A DNA stretch of 64,000 bases from Taibaiella sp. (GTDB lineage: Bacteria; Bacteroidota; Bacteroidia; Chitinophagales; Chitinophagaceae), in the NCBI GenBank assembly GCA_019638495.1, contig JAHBTQ010000001.1, positions 806,001 through 870,000 of the forward strand. Reading direction: 5' to 3'. Position 1 is the stretch's first letter. The number at the start of each line of letters is the position of its first letter. The translations under genes and the position numbers were made by a program. The notes under the pieces were generated by a model. That model was not told the origin of the DNA. It worked only from the letters and a program-made list of their open reading frames with translations, and did no database searches. This document shows positions 54,779-63,506 of this stretch, one piece after another.

Positions 54779-57484
54779 CTATCTTATCAGAGTCACCTCT
54801 CCCTTATACACACGCTCAGGCTCACCCAGCTTGCCCAGTATCACTACGTAGTTATACACACCCATATCTGCCGGCTTACCCTGGAAGGTGCCATCCCAGC
54901 CCTGGGCGTCTCCACTCTTAAAGTCATATACCATCTCGCCCCAGCGGTTATAGATCTTAAAGTCTACCAGGCGCTGATACCTCAGTCCCCTTATGCGGAA
55001 CAGGTCATTCAAGCCATCGCCATTCGGTGTAAATGCAGATGGGATGTATTCGGTCATGTCTATGTCCACATCTATCGCTATCAGCGCAGAGTCACGACAG
55101 CCCCACTCGTTCATACCGTAAACGATATAGGTAGTAGAGTCCAGCGGTTTCGCTACCGGGTTATTGATGTTCGGGTTGTTCAGCGATCCATCGTTGGGCA
55201 CCCATGTATATATCAGGTCATCAGCACTCAGCCTCACCGCCTCCAGTTGAATTTCCTCACCATATTTGATTTTGGTGTTGCCTGGTTTAATGATAAGCTG
55301 CACAGGAGGTGCTACGGTTATCTTTATCCTGTCTGTATCACCACAATTATCCGTCAGGCTGTTCACTATCAGGTCATAGATATAGGTGCCCGGTGTCTTC
55401 GTGAAGAAATGCGGCTTTGTAGTTCCCACTGGGTCCACAAAATAGGTGGTAGGCCCCGTCCAGAAGAAGGTAAACGGAGAGTCCACCGGCTTCACAGATA
55501 CTGCAAGTGGCATCGGTTGGCCCAGGCACACAGTTGTGTCCTGTGTCAGAATGTCCACACGTGGGTCTTTGATGCTGTACTGTACAGTGTGCTTTATATC
55601 CGGGCAATGCGGATAGGATGCTGTCACCGTATAGGTAATCGTGTTCTGCGGCGTTATGATCGGCTCCATGATATACGGATTCGACACACCAAAAGCAGGC
55701 GTCCATTTATAGGTAAATTCAGTATCGCCCAGTAGTCTTATTTGGTAGGTAGAAAGTTGCTTGGCACATATGCCGGTATCCAGGTTAAAGAGCTGGAAGT
55801 CGTTTGGAAGCACATGCAGGAAAATTGAGGTGTCCGTGTAGCAATTCGGCACCGGGGCGCTCACACGCACATTCTGCCACCTGTCCACGCTGTCGCCCGG
55901 CGTAAATTTCGGGTTCTGTGCCGCAGGGTTGTCAAGATAGCCGGTAGGTGTCCACGCATAGGTATACGGTATCCCCGTCGGGAAGACAAGCAGGTTTAAC
56001 TGCAAGGTTGTCCCCTGGCAGGTCGTCTGAATTGGCGGACCTGGATTCAGCGTAGGTCGCCTGTACACCGTTACTTTCAATGTAGCTTTTGAAGTAGGGC
56101 AGCCGCCACCGGGGTAAACACCAGTAAGCGTATAAGTAGTTGTTACCGATGGTGTCGCTGTCGGGTTCAGTATGGTAGTGCTGCTCAGTGTTGGGTCGGC
56201 AGCCCAGTTTATGTCCAGCAGCGTGTCGGCTGTGGCGCGGATATTCACCCATTGTCCTTCGCAGATCGCTGTGTCTGGCGTTTCTATCTTTAGCTGGAAT
56301 GAGTCGAGTATCGTTATCACACCGCTATCTACTATCACCGGTGCGCCACCACAAGTGTACGGTGCCAGTATGAATATCTTTACTGTTTTAGGGCCTGTGG
56401 GAGGCACTGACAAACCATGTATGTAAACCACCTCGTCAGAGTCTGATGCAGGTATCACTACACTGTCGTCAATATGTGTGTAGTCTGCTCCATTGACAGC
56501 AGTGCCACCTATCAGGTACTTTATCGTCAATGGATTCAGTGTACTTCCTGACCGGCGAAACACAAACTTTCCGGGAAGGCAACCCCGCACGCAAAACTGC
56601 GCGCCGGACACCGTGTCGCCCGGGTGCATACCCACTGGGCTCACGCTAAGAGCGGTAGAAGTCAGGCTTCCCGCTTTTAACCATACTCCTGAGTCCAGCA
56701 CACCGTCACCAATATCAGATACACCCAGTTTCAGGTGATATGTGTCGCAAGGCGTTACTGCCGCAATAGCTGTGAGCTTTTTAGTGATCCCGTCATGGGT
56801 TATAAGTACGCCGGCGGTATTGTTCACGTAATAAGCACAGAATGGAGAACCCGGCCCCATAGCTGTGCAGGGCGGTAGTATTGGTCCACAGTTAATGCTG
56901 TTAATGCAAACCGGTATGTTGGTGCCAGGTACCAGGGCTATGTTGGTCGGTGTTGCAAAACCCGGTCCGGAAATGATAAATCCGAAGGGATCGTTAAAGC
57001 CCGAACAAGTGTATCCTGTATACTCTTCTGATCCGAAAACGTAGTCAAACTTCACAGTATCGCCTGCAGGTCTGAAGTCGAATTCAAAAAAGCATGCATC
57101 AAAACTGGTGCCGCCCGTAAGCGCCCCGAGCCACGGTGCTCCGGGGCTGGGGTTATCCCACGACGCAAACCCTGACGCCGGACCGGCCATGCCAATGCCA
57201 CTACTGCCCCCTGGCATTGGGCCATTTCTTACGGCTCCGGAAGACATCACTACACCGCTGTCAAAGATCAATGGGGATGTAACTGCGTTCACGAAAACGC
57301 CCTTTGATGAGTCATGGCATGTTGCTATTGCGTTAAATCCAATAACGCCCGGTCCCAGCAGCTTGTTCATCATGGTAGTGGCCGTCACCCCACTTGCTGT
57401 GATCGTTATTTGTGCATTGCTGACGCCGTAATTAGTCAGCAGTATGCCGACTACAAAGGCCCAAAAAATGTATAGTTTCTTCAT
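54779..57484 (-). CDS. Choice-of-anchor L domain T9SS type B secreted protein
   Basis: The 901-residue protein has a signal peptide ending SNAQ and a choice-of-anchor L domain (~30-270; GVVMSSGAVRNGPMPG, DYVFGSEEYTGYTCSGFND). A Calx-beta-like region (~290-390), several PKD/Ig-like units and a type B sorting domain (AFTPNGDGLND, YNRWGEMVYD, GWDGTFQG) follow. It is exported by T9SS and probably surface-attached. No PorP/SprF gene is adjacent. Confidence 0.93.
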   Translation of the reverse strand: MKKLYIFWAFVVGILLTNYGVSNAQITITASGVTATTMMNKLLGPGVIGFNAIATCHDSSKGVFVNAVTSPLIFDSGVVMSSGAVRNGPMPGGSSGIGMAGPASGFASWDNPSPGAPWLGALTGGTSFDACFFEFDFRPAGDTVKFDYVFGSEEYTGYTCSGFNDPFGFIISGPGFATPTNIALVPGTNIPVCINSINCGPILPPCTAMGPGSPFCAYYVNNTAGVLITHDGITKKLTAIAAVTPCDTYHLKLGVSDIGDGVLDSGVWLKAGSLTSTALSVSPVGMHPGDTVSGAQFCVRGCLPGKFVFRRSGSTLNPLTIKYLIGGTAVNGADYTHIDDSVVIPASDSDEVVYIHGLSVPPTGPKTVKIFILAPYTCGGAPVIVDSGVITILDSFQLKIETPDTAICEGQWVNIRATADTLLDINWAADPTLSSTTILNPTATPSVTTTYTLTGVYPGGGCPTSKATLKVTVYRRPTLNPGPPIQTTCQGTTLQLNLLVFPTGIPYTYAWTPTGYLDNPAAQNPKFTPGDSVDRWQNVRVSAPVPNCYTDTSIFLHVLPNDFQLFNLDTGICAKQLSTYQIRLLGDTEFTYKWTPAFGVSNPYIMEPIITPQNTITYTVTASYPHCPDIKHTVQYSIKDPRVDILTQDTTVCLGQPMPLAVSVKPVDSPFTFFWTGPTTYFVDPVGTTKPHFFTKTPGTYIYDLIVNSLTDNCGDTDRIKITVAPPVQLIIKPGNTKIKYGEEIQLEAVRLSADDLIYTWVPNDGSLNNPNINNPVAKPLDSTTYIVYGMNEWGCRDSALIAIDVDIDMTEYIPSAFTPNGDGLNDLFRIRGLRYQRLVDFKIYNRWGEMVYDFKSGDAQGWDGTFQGKPADMGVYNYVVILGKLGEPERVYKGEVTLIR

Positions 57485-57676
57485 TCAGTTGGTGCTTGAT
57501 GATAGGTAATGTTTATATATCGGGTTACTATGCGTTTGTAAGATAATTCATTTCTACTGAAATATTATTAATTGGCGTCTATAACAGACATCATTTTGGG
57601 TGGCTATAGTTGGGAAAACCGCCACTTATCTCAATAATAATATCGAAGTAGTCGGCCCGTTTAGTCACAAACCACT

Positions 57677-57688
57677 TATTTTGCACTT
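57677..57688 (+). promoter_or_regulatory. TATTTTG box abutting the lipoprotein ATG
   Basis: TATTTTG at 57677-57683 is followed by five bases and the ATG at 57689. Confidence 0.4.
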
Positions 57689-58573
57689 ATGCCGCATCTC
57701 AAAGTAAATAAATATTTCATATTCTGTAGCTTGTTTGCACTTTCATGCAGTTCGTTGAAGCGCTCCGGAAAGAATACCGCCGTGCCGGGGGTATGGCAGG
57801 CAACTCCGATAGTCGTTGACGGCGACTGCACAGACTGGCCTTCACCCTATCCTAACTATGACGCGAAGGCAAAAGTGGCATATGCTACGTCTAATGACCG
57901 CGAAAATCTATATATCACCCTGCAAACCGGCGACCCATTAACGCAGATCAAGATATTAAAGCAAGGGCTTACAGTGTCCATAGACACTTCAGGCCGAAAA
58001 GACCCCTCGTTTAACATCAATTTCCCGCTCCAGAACGAAGATGATCTAACAGATCTCTTTTCCCGTGCCGATCATGGCCCTTCAGGCGCGTCATCGCACC
58101 TCGCGCGTCAGTTCGATCAAAAACTAAAAAAGAGCGCGGAATCCTGCAATCAGTTTTCTATCGATGGTTTTGGCGCATGTAGCGGCGGCTATCTCGTTTC
58201 CCAGGAATTGCCTTGTGGTGTTCGAGTTAAATTAGGAATAGACGAATATAAGCAGCTTGTTTGGGAGGCCGTTGTTCCTTTCAAAGCAATTTACGACCGG
58301 GAAACGATTACGCCGGCGCAGGCTGGCAAGCCCATAAGCGTTGAGTTTTCAGTTAAGGCCTTCAAAGCACCGTCTTCTAAGGCAGACGCGGGCGCAACCC
58401 CCATGGGTGGAAACAGTATGCAACCCGGTGGGCTTGGTGCTGGCGGCCGCATGAATAGCACCGCCACGGGAATGAGCCCCGGCGGCAGCACCTCAAACAA
58501 GGAGCACCCGATGCAACACCTTTATGACCCTAGCAAAACCTGGAAGCACTTTACCATTGCCTGGAGCAAATAG
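57689..58573 (+). CDS. Lipoprotein with CBM9/DOMON-like domain
   Basis: The 294-residue precursor has a lipobox-like FALSC (Cys20). A CBM9-like region (~35-230, DGDCTDWPSP, VAYATSNDRENLYITLQ) resembles the family 9 carbohydrate-binding/DOMON fold of extracellular sugar or heme binding. The C-terminus has a Gly/Ser/Met-rich tail. Substrate is unknown. It precedes the nuo operon but is separated from it by 105 bases. Confidence 0.82.
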   Translation: MPHLKVNKYFIFCSLFALSCSSLKRSGKNTAVPGVWQATPIVVDGDCTDWPSPYPNYDAKAKVAYATSNDRENLYITLQTGDPLTQIKILKQGLTVSIDTSGRKDPSFNINFPLQNEDDLTDLFSRADHGPSGASSHLARQFDQKLKKSAESCNQFSIDGFGACSGGYLVSQELPCGVRVKLGIDEYKQLVWEAVVPFKAIYDRETITPAQAGKPISVEFSVKAFKAPSSKADAGATPMGGNSMQPGGLGAGGRMNSTATGMSPGGSTSNKEHPMQHLYDPSKTWKHFTIAWSK

Positions 58574-58678
58574 AGTGATTTTTATGTTGTCTGAAAGCTG
58601 CTTGCTTATTCAACCCATAACAGTAACTTTGTTGGCTCTATATTAGATACTTTTAGCATCCACAACGCGGAGCACGGT

Positions 58679-59065
58679 ATGAACTTATTTTTGCAGGCTA
58701 CAAATACGCCTTTTAACTACTTCCCCATCGCATTGCAGGTAGTGATCGCCGTGGGTTTTGTTATCGTCATGATGGTCGTGACGCACCTCCTTGGCCCCAA
58801 GCGCCGCACAAAGGACAAACTCATCAACTTCGAAAGTGGTATTCCGTCTATTGGAAACGCACGCCAGCCAATGGGCATCAAGTACTTCCTGGTGGCCATC
58901 CTTTTCGTGTTGTTCGATGTGGAGGTGATATTCTTCTACCCATATGCTGTCAATTTCAGGTATCTGGGAACAGAGGGTTTTGTAGAAGTGCTTCTGTTCG
59001 TCGCGTTTTTCCTTTGTGGCTTCATCTACATTGTTAAGAAAGGAGCGCTCGATTGGGAAGATTAA
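58679..59065 (+). CDS. nuoA: NADH-quinone oxidoreductase subunit A
   Basis: The 128-residue membrane subunit of complex I has three helices and the FDVEVIFFYPYAV segment with the conserved acidic residues, plus INFESGIPSIGNARQ. It is the first gene of the nuo operon. NuoA lies next to the quinone site. Confidence 0.96.
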   Translation: MNLFLQATNTPFNYFPIALQVVIAVGFVIVMMVVTHLLGPKRRTKDKLINFESGIPSIGNARQPMGIKYFLVAILFVLFDVEVIFFYPYAVNFRYLGTEGFVEVLLFVAFFLCGFIYIVKKGALDWED

Positions 59066-59135
59066 GTGAAAGATGAAAACAGGTGACACGGAAAAGGTGG
59101 ACACGACTAGTTGTTTTAAGTTTTAAGATTAAGTT

Positions 59136-59699
59136 ATGGGAAGACCGGTTCAATATAACACGAACATAAAAATGGTGGAAATGCCCGCTGGTTATTCCGG
59201 TGAAGGTTTCCACGCTACGTCTTTTGATAAGGTGGTAGGCCTGGCACGTGCCAATTCGCTGTGGCCGCTGCCTTTCGCTACATCATGCTGTGGCATTGAG
59301 TTCATGGCCACCATGGGTTCAAACTATGACCTGTCACGTTTTGGGTCAGAGCGTATGGGTTTCACGCCACGCCAGTGCGATATGTTGCTTGTAGCTGGTA
59401 CCATCTCAAAAAAGATGGGACCAATCCTGCGCCAGGTTTATCTGCAAATGGCGGAGCCTCGCTGGGTTATAGCTATCGGTGCTTGCGCCAGCAGTGGTGG
59501 CATATTCGATTCTTATTCTGTGCTTCAGGGTATAGACCAGGTCATTCCTGTAGATGTGTATGTGCCGGGTTGTCCTCCGCGTCCGGAAGGCATTTTGGAT
59601 GGTATCCTGAAGCTGCAGGATCTTGTGCACAACGAAAGCCTCCGCAGAAGGAATAGCCCGGTTTATAAAGAATTAATGAGCAGCTACGGAATACAATAA
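59136..59699 (+). CDS. nuoB: NADH-quinone oxidoreductase subunit B
   Basis: The 187-residue subunit carries the N2 [4Fe-4S] cluster ligands: CC in ATSCCGIEFMA, Cys in AIGACASSGG and Cys in VPGCPPRPEG. It passes electrons to quinone. The start is 70 bases after nuoA. Confidence 0.97.
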   Translation: MGRPVQYNTNIKMVEMPAGYSGEGFHATSFDKVVGLARANSLWPLPFATSCCGIEFMATMGSNYDLSRFGSERMGFTPRQCDMLLVAGTISKKMGPILRQVYLQMAEPRWVIAIGACASSGGIFDSYSVLQGIDQVIPVDVYVPGCPPRPEGILDGILKLQDLVHNESLRRRNSPVYKELMSSYGIQ

Positions 59700-59710
59700 C
59701 AATAATAAAC

Positions 59711-59732
59711 GCCCCCTTAGGGGCTGGGGTAT
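59711..59732. repeat. Start-codon-linked hairpin repeat before nuoC
   Basis: GCCCCCTTAGGGGCTGGGGT plus two bases leads into the nuoC ATG at 59733. Same element as before scoB (16925) and nuoF (63486). The flanking AATAATAAACG is shared with the nuoF copy. Confidence 0.75.
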
Positions 59733-60224
59733 ATGAACAACGAAATTCTGAAACAACATCTTGAAGAGAAATTTGGTGAGCAACTCACTGAATGGGAAGA
59801 GCAATATGGGCTACTCACATTCCGCGCGCCGGCAGATATGAACCTGAAGGTGCTGCAGTACCTGTATGAGGATCGTGGATTTACTTTCCTTACAGACCTA
59901 ACGGGTATTCACTATCCTACCCGCAAGGACGAAGAGTTGTGTGTCGTGTATCACCTGCATAATCTCGTAGCCAACATTCGCCTACGGTTTAAAGTACACG
60001 TGCCGGTTGAGAAACCCGATGTGTTTACAGCAACCAAGGTTTTTTCAGGGGCAAACTGGATGGAGCGCGAGACTTATGATTTCTTCGGTATCAACTTCGT
60101 TGGCCACCCTAATCTGATCCGTATTCTGAACGTAGACGAAATGGACTATTTCCCTATGAGGAAGGAGTATAAGATGGAAGACCCTACCCGCAGGGATAAA
60201 GATGACGAAATGTTTGGCAGGTAA
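59733..60224 (+). CDS. nuoC: NADH-quinone oxidoreductase subunit C
   Basis: The 163-residue peripheral-arm subunit has the ERETYDFFGINFVGHPNL segment and the C-terminal MDYFPMRKEYK of the 30-kDa subunit. It is separate from NuoD, as in many Bacteroidota. The stop is followed by a spacer duplicated after the Uma2 gene. Confidence 0.95.
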   Translation: MNNEILKQHLEEKFGEQLTEWEEQYGLLTFRAPADMNLKVLQYLYEDRGFTFLTDLTGIHYPTRKDEELCVVYHLHNLVANIRLRFKVHVPVEKPDVFTATKVFSGANWMERETYDFFGINFVGHPNLIRILNVDEMDYFPMRKEYKMEDPTRRDKDDEMFGR

Positions 60225-60238
60225 AATAGAAATGTAGC

Positions 60239-60826
60239 ATGTTGTTGACCGACCTGGATTTGAATAAGACTTACACCTACGCTGACTACTTCAAATGGAA
60301 GTTTGAAGAGCGCGTAGAGCTTATTCGTGGTCGCATCTTCAAGATGAGCCCGGCGCCATCCCGGAAACACCAGCAACTTGTTGGAGCGTTTTATTTTGAA
60401 CTTCGTAAATTTCTGTCAAACCATAGTTGCAATGTTTATGTGGCCCCGTTCGATGTGCGCCTCCCGCGTCGTTCAAAAGACGATCAGGATATAATCACTG
60501 TGGTACAACCGGATATTTGCGTTATCTGTGACGCCTCCAAGCTCGATGACCGTGGTTGCCTGGGTGCACCGGATATAGTGGTAGAAATTCTATCTCCCGG
60601 CAACAATGCTAAGGAGCTGAAGAATAAATATGACATTTACGAGGAGTCTGGCGTAAAGGAATATTGGGTGGTGTCAGCTCAGGACGAGACGTTCACAAAG
60701 CACACACTTGAAAATGGACGCTATGTACCATCAAGGGCAATGGTAGCAGGAGACATCGTCACCACGCCAATATTACCGGGGTTTGAACTGGACCTGGCAA
60801 AGATTTTTGAAGATAACTTGAGTTAA
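60239..60826 (+). CDS. Uma2 (DUF820) family PD-(D/E)XK nuclease-like protein inside the nuo operon
   Basis: The 195-residue protein is a Uma2-type restriction-nuclease fold protein: PAPSRKHQQLVGAFY, then VQPDICVICD, APDIVVEILSPGN (active-site Asp and Glu) and LKNKYDIYEESGVKEYWVV. Uma2 genes are mobile and their substrate is unknown. It sits between nuoC and nuoD in the same direction and is flanked by a near-identical 13-14 base spacer (AAATAGAAATGTA after nuoC, AAATAGAAATTGTA after Uma2), consistent with insertion. Confidence 0.92.
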   Translation: MLLTDLDLNKTYTYADYFKWKFEERVELIRGRIFKMSPAPSRKHQQLVGAFYFELRKFLSNHSCNVYVAPFDVRLPRRSKDDQDIITVVQPDICVICDASKLDDRGCLGAPDIVVEILSPGNNAKELKNKYDIYEESGVKEYWVVSAQDETFTKHTLENGRYVPSRAMVAGDIVTTPILPGFELDLAKIFEDNLS

Positions 60827-60856
60827 ATAGAAATTGTAAATCACCATTTGGGATTT

Positions 60857-62104
60857 ATGGAATTACAGCAACAACAGCACCACATAAAGCTTTCTGAAGA
60901 ATCCCTTCAGAAACAGACCACCACGCTCAACCTGGGGCCTACTCACCCCGCTACCCATGGCGTTTTCCAGAACATCATGGAGATCGATGGTGAGCGTGTC
61001 ATGGAGACAGTGCCTACCATTGGCTACATCCACCGCGCATTCGAAAAGATTGCCGAGCGCAGGCCATATTACCAGATCACAACCCTCACAGATCGTCTTA
61101 ATTATTGCTCAGCACCTATCAATAACATGGGCTGGCATATGACCATAGAGAAGCTGCTGAAGCTGACGCTGCCAAAGCGTGTCGAATATTTTCGCGTCAT
61201 ACTTATGGAGCTCGCCCGTATTGCAGACCACCTCGTTTGCAACTCGGTTATTGCGGTGGATACTGGAGCGCTTACGCCTTTTACATACGTGTTCCAGTGG
61301 CGTGAAAAGATCTACGAAATTTTCGAGGAGGTTTGTGGCTCACGCCTCACTACAAACATGGGTCGTGTTGGTGGCTTCGAACGTAACTTCTCAGCTGCAT
61401 TCTATGCTAAGCTGAAAGACTTCATGGAGAAGTTCCCGGCCATTATGGAAGAGTTCGAATCCCTGCTGAATCGCAACCGTATCTTCATGGATCGTTGCAT
61501 CGGCGCCGGCCCCATCAGCGCTGAGCGTGCGTTGAATTACAGCTTTACAGGCCCCAACCTCCGTGCTTCCGGCGTTGACTATGATGTGCGTGTTGCGCAG
61601 CCTTACTCCTCTTACGAGGACTTCGACTTCAAGATTCCAGTTGGCACCACCGGTGACGTTTACGATCGTTTCATGGTGCGCAACGGTGAGATTTGGGAGA
61701 GCATGAGCATCATTCGCCAGGCCATAGAGAAGATTGAAAAAATAGAGCAGGCAGACCCATCTCAGAAAGAAGTGTTTTATGCCAAAGAGGCCGACAAATA
61801 TCACATACCCGCCAAGCAGGATGTATACACCAAGATGGAGGCGCTCATCTGGCATTTCAAGATGATAATGGGAGAGATTGATGCTCCGGCTGGTGAGGTT
61901 TATCATGCGGTAGAAGGTGGCAACGGCGAGGTGGGGTACTACCTCATCAGCGATGGTGGTCGCACTCCTTACCGTTTGCACTTCCGCAGGCCATGTTTCA
62001 TTTATTACCAGGCTTACCCTGAAATAGTAGCAGGTGGTTTGTTGAGTGACGCGGTTATTACGCTAAGTAGTCTTAATGTGATAGCAGGGGAACTGGACGC
62101 ATAA
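60857..62104 (+). CDS. nuoD: NADH-quinone oxidoreductase subunit D
   Basis: The 415-residue 49-kDa subunit forms part of the quinone pocket. It has NLGPTHPATHGVF with the conserved His pair, GYIHRAFEKIAERRPYYQI, TTNMGRVGGFE and the C-terminal HFRRPCFIYYQAYP. The ATG at 60857 is used rather than a TTG three codons earlier. Confidence 0.97.
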   Translation: MELQQQQHHIKLSEESLQKQTTTLNLGPTHPATHGVFQNIMEIDGERVMETVPTIGYIHRAFEKIAERRPYYQITTLTDRLNYCSAPINNMGWHMTIEKLLKLTLPKRVEYFRVILMELARIADHLVCNSVIAVDTGALTPFTYVFQWREKIYEIFEEVCGSRLTTNMGRVGGFERNFSAAFYAKLKDFMEKFPAIMEEFESLLNRNRIFMDRCIGAGPISAERALNYSFTGPNLRASGVDYDVRVAQPYSSYEDFDFKIPVGTTGDVYDRFMVRNGEIWESMSIIRQAIEKIEKIEQADPSQKEVFYAKEADKYHIPAKQDVYTKMEALIWHFKMIMGEIDAPAGEVYHAVEGGNGEVGYYLISDGGRTPYRLHFRRPCFIYYQAYPEIVAGGLLSDAVITLSSLNVIAGELDA

Positions 62105-62132
62105 TATTTTTGAATAACGACAACGATTATAA

Positions 62133-62630
62133 ATGGAAATTCGCTTTTCAGAGGAGAAGATGAACAAGGTGAGGGAGATCATCGCGCGTTACCCGGAGGG
62201 TAAACAGAAGAGTGCGCTTATCCCTTTGCTTCATCTTGCGCAAGATGAGTTCGGCGGCTGGCTCGACGTCCCTGTAATGGACTATGTGGCAAGCATCCTC
62301 AACATTCTTCCTATAGAAGTGTATGAGGTAGCTACCTTCTATACAATGTTCAATACCAAGCCGGTTGGTAAGTACTTGCTGGAAGTTTGCCAGACGGGAC
62401 CGTGTATGCTCAATGGAAGCGACGACATTATCGATTACATAAAGGAGAAATTGGGAATAGGCCCGGGAGAAACGACTCCAGATGGCCTCTTTACGCTGAA
62501 ACCTGCTGAGTGTCTCGGTGCCTGTGGCTACGCACCTATGATGCAATTAGGTAAGACGTACCGCGAGCATTTGACAAAAGAAAAGATTGATGCGCTGATA
62601 TTGGAGTTGAGGGGCGCAGCAAATAACTAG
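62133..62630 (+). CDS. nuoE: NADH-quinone oxidoreductase subunit E
   Basis: The 165-residue thioredoxin-fold subunit holds the N1a [2Fe-2S] cluster with Cys in CQTGPCMLNG and in CLGACGYAP. It partners with NuoF. The next gene starts three bases after its stop. Confidence 0.96.
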   Translation: MEIRFSEEKMNKVREIIARYPEGKQKSALIPLLHLAQDEFGGWLDVPVMDYVASILNILPIEVYEVATFYTMFNTKPVGKYLLEVCQTGPCMLNGSDDIIDYIKEKLGIGPGETTPDGLFTLKPAECLGACGYAPMMQLGKTYREHLTKEKIDALILELRGAANN

Positions 62631-62633
62631 CAG

Positions 62634-63035
62634 ATGGCTATAGACCTGAAACTGGTATTCCAGCTATCTGCACCGCCGCAAAGGGTTTTGGAGTTGTTGA
62701 CAAATGCGGCACTTGTGAGGAAATGGAGCGGCAGCGACGCAGTGATAGAAGCAAAAGAGGGCGGCGTTTTTGAGATGTTCGACGGATGGGTATCAGGTAA
62801 GGTTACCAAAATCGGTGCCAAAGAGTTGGCCTACACATGGAAGACCAGTGATTGGCCAGCTGAGACAAAGGAAAGTGAAGTTCTTTACATATTGGAAGGT
62901 CGTGATGGCGGAACCAAAGTAACGGTGCACCATACCGGCCTGCCAACCGAAGACGAAGCAGCAAGTCACCGCTCCGGGTGGACAGACTATTTCTTCGACC
63001 CTTTGGAAGACTATATCATGATTTTCGAACAGTAA
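62634..63035 (+). CDS. AHSA1-family SRPBCC domain protein inserted between nuoE and nuoF
   Basis: The 133-residue protein has the helix-grip fold of AHSA1/START-like proteins (LVFQLSAPPQRVLELLTN, GKVTKIGAKELAYTW, GGTKVTVHHTGLP). Ligand and role are unknown. It is spaced three bases from nuoE and one base from the next gene, so it is within the nuo transcript. Confidence 0.85.
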   Translation: MAIDLKLVFQLSAPPQRVLELLTNAALVRKWSGSDAVIEAKEGGVFEMFDGWVSGKVTKIGAKELAYTWKTSDWPAETKESEVLYILEGRDGGTKVTVHHTGLPTEDEAASHRSGWTDYFFDPLEDYIMIFEQ

Positions 63036-63036
63036 A

Positions 63037-63471
63037 ATGAGATTGATTTTTACAACAACGTTACTTTGTCTGAGTTGTGCGGTATTCGCACAGCAGCCGG
63101 ATTATGCAGCGTTGAATCATGCTATAGCAGACTTCGATAAAGCATTGGAGTCGCGAGATAGCCTTGCATTGAAGTGGCTACTAAATGATAAGATTTCATA
63201 CGGGCACTCCAATGGTTGGATAGAAAACAAGAAAGAAGTGATCGCAGACTTGTTTAATGGCAAGTTGGTTTATAAAAAAATTGTGGCCACAAAACCGGAA
63301 GTTAGCACTTCTGGCAATGTTGCTGCGGCAAGAAGCATTGCAGATATCGATGCTGCGCTTGATGGCAAAATGATGTCCTTTAAGTTGAAAGTGCTCCAGG
63401 TCTGGACCTGGGACGATGGACACTGGACGCTCTTTGCTCGTCAAAGCGTACCGGTATCAAAAGAAAAATAA
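63037..63471 (+). CDS. Exported DUF4440/SnoaL-like protein inserted between nuoE and nuoF
   Basis: The 144-residue protein has a signal peptide ending FAQQ and a DUF4440/NTF2-like cone fold (DYAALNHAIADFDKALESRD, SLALKWLLNDKISYGHSNGW, VWTWDDGHWTLFARQS). Function is unknown. An exported protein within a complex I operon is odd. Confidence 0.85.
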   Translation: MRLIFTTTLLCLSCAVFAQQPDYAALNHAIADFDKALESRDSLALKWLLNDKISYGHSNGWIENKKEVIADLFNGKLVYKKIVATKPEVSTSGNVAAARSIADIDAALDGKMMSFKLKVLQVWTWDDGHWTLFARQSVPVSKEK

Positions 63472-63484
63472 TAATAAACGTTAA

Positions 63485-63506
63485 AGCCCCTGTAGGGGTT
63501 TGGGGT
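63485..63506. repeat. Start-codon-linked hairpin repeat before nuoF
   Basis: AGCCCCTGTAGGGGTTTGGG leads by GT into the ATG at 63507. The sequence from TAGGGG to the ATG and its first following G is identical to that before scoB. Confidence 0.75.

Noticed and set aside
54364..54921. Long + strand open frame over the minisatellite and the 3' end of the choice-of-anchor L gene
   Set aside because: The frame is produced by the Pro/Leu-rich tandem repeat and by the antisense of a strong minus-strand gene; the peptide is low-complexity and has no family features.
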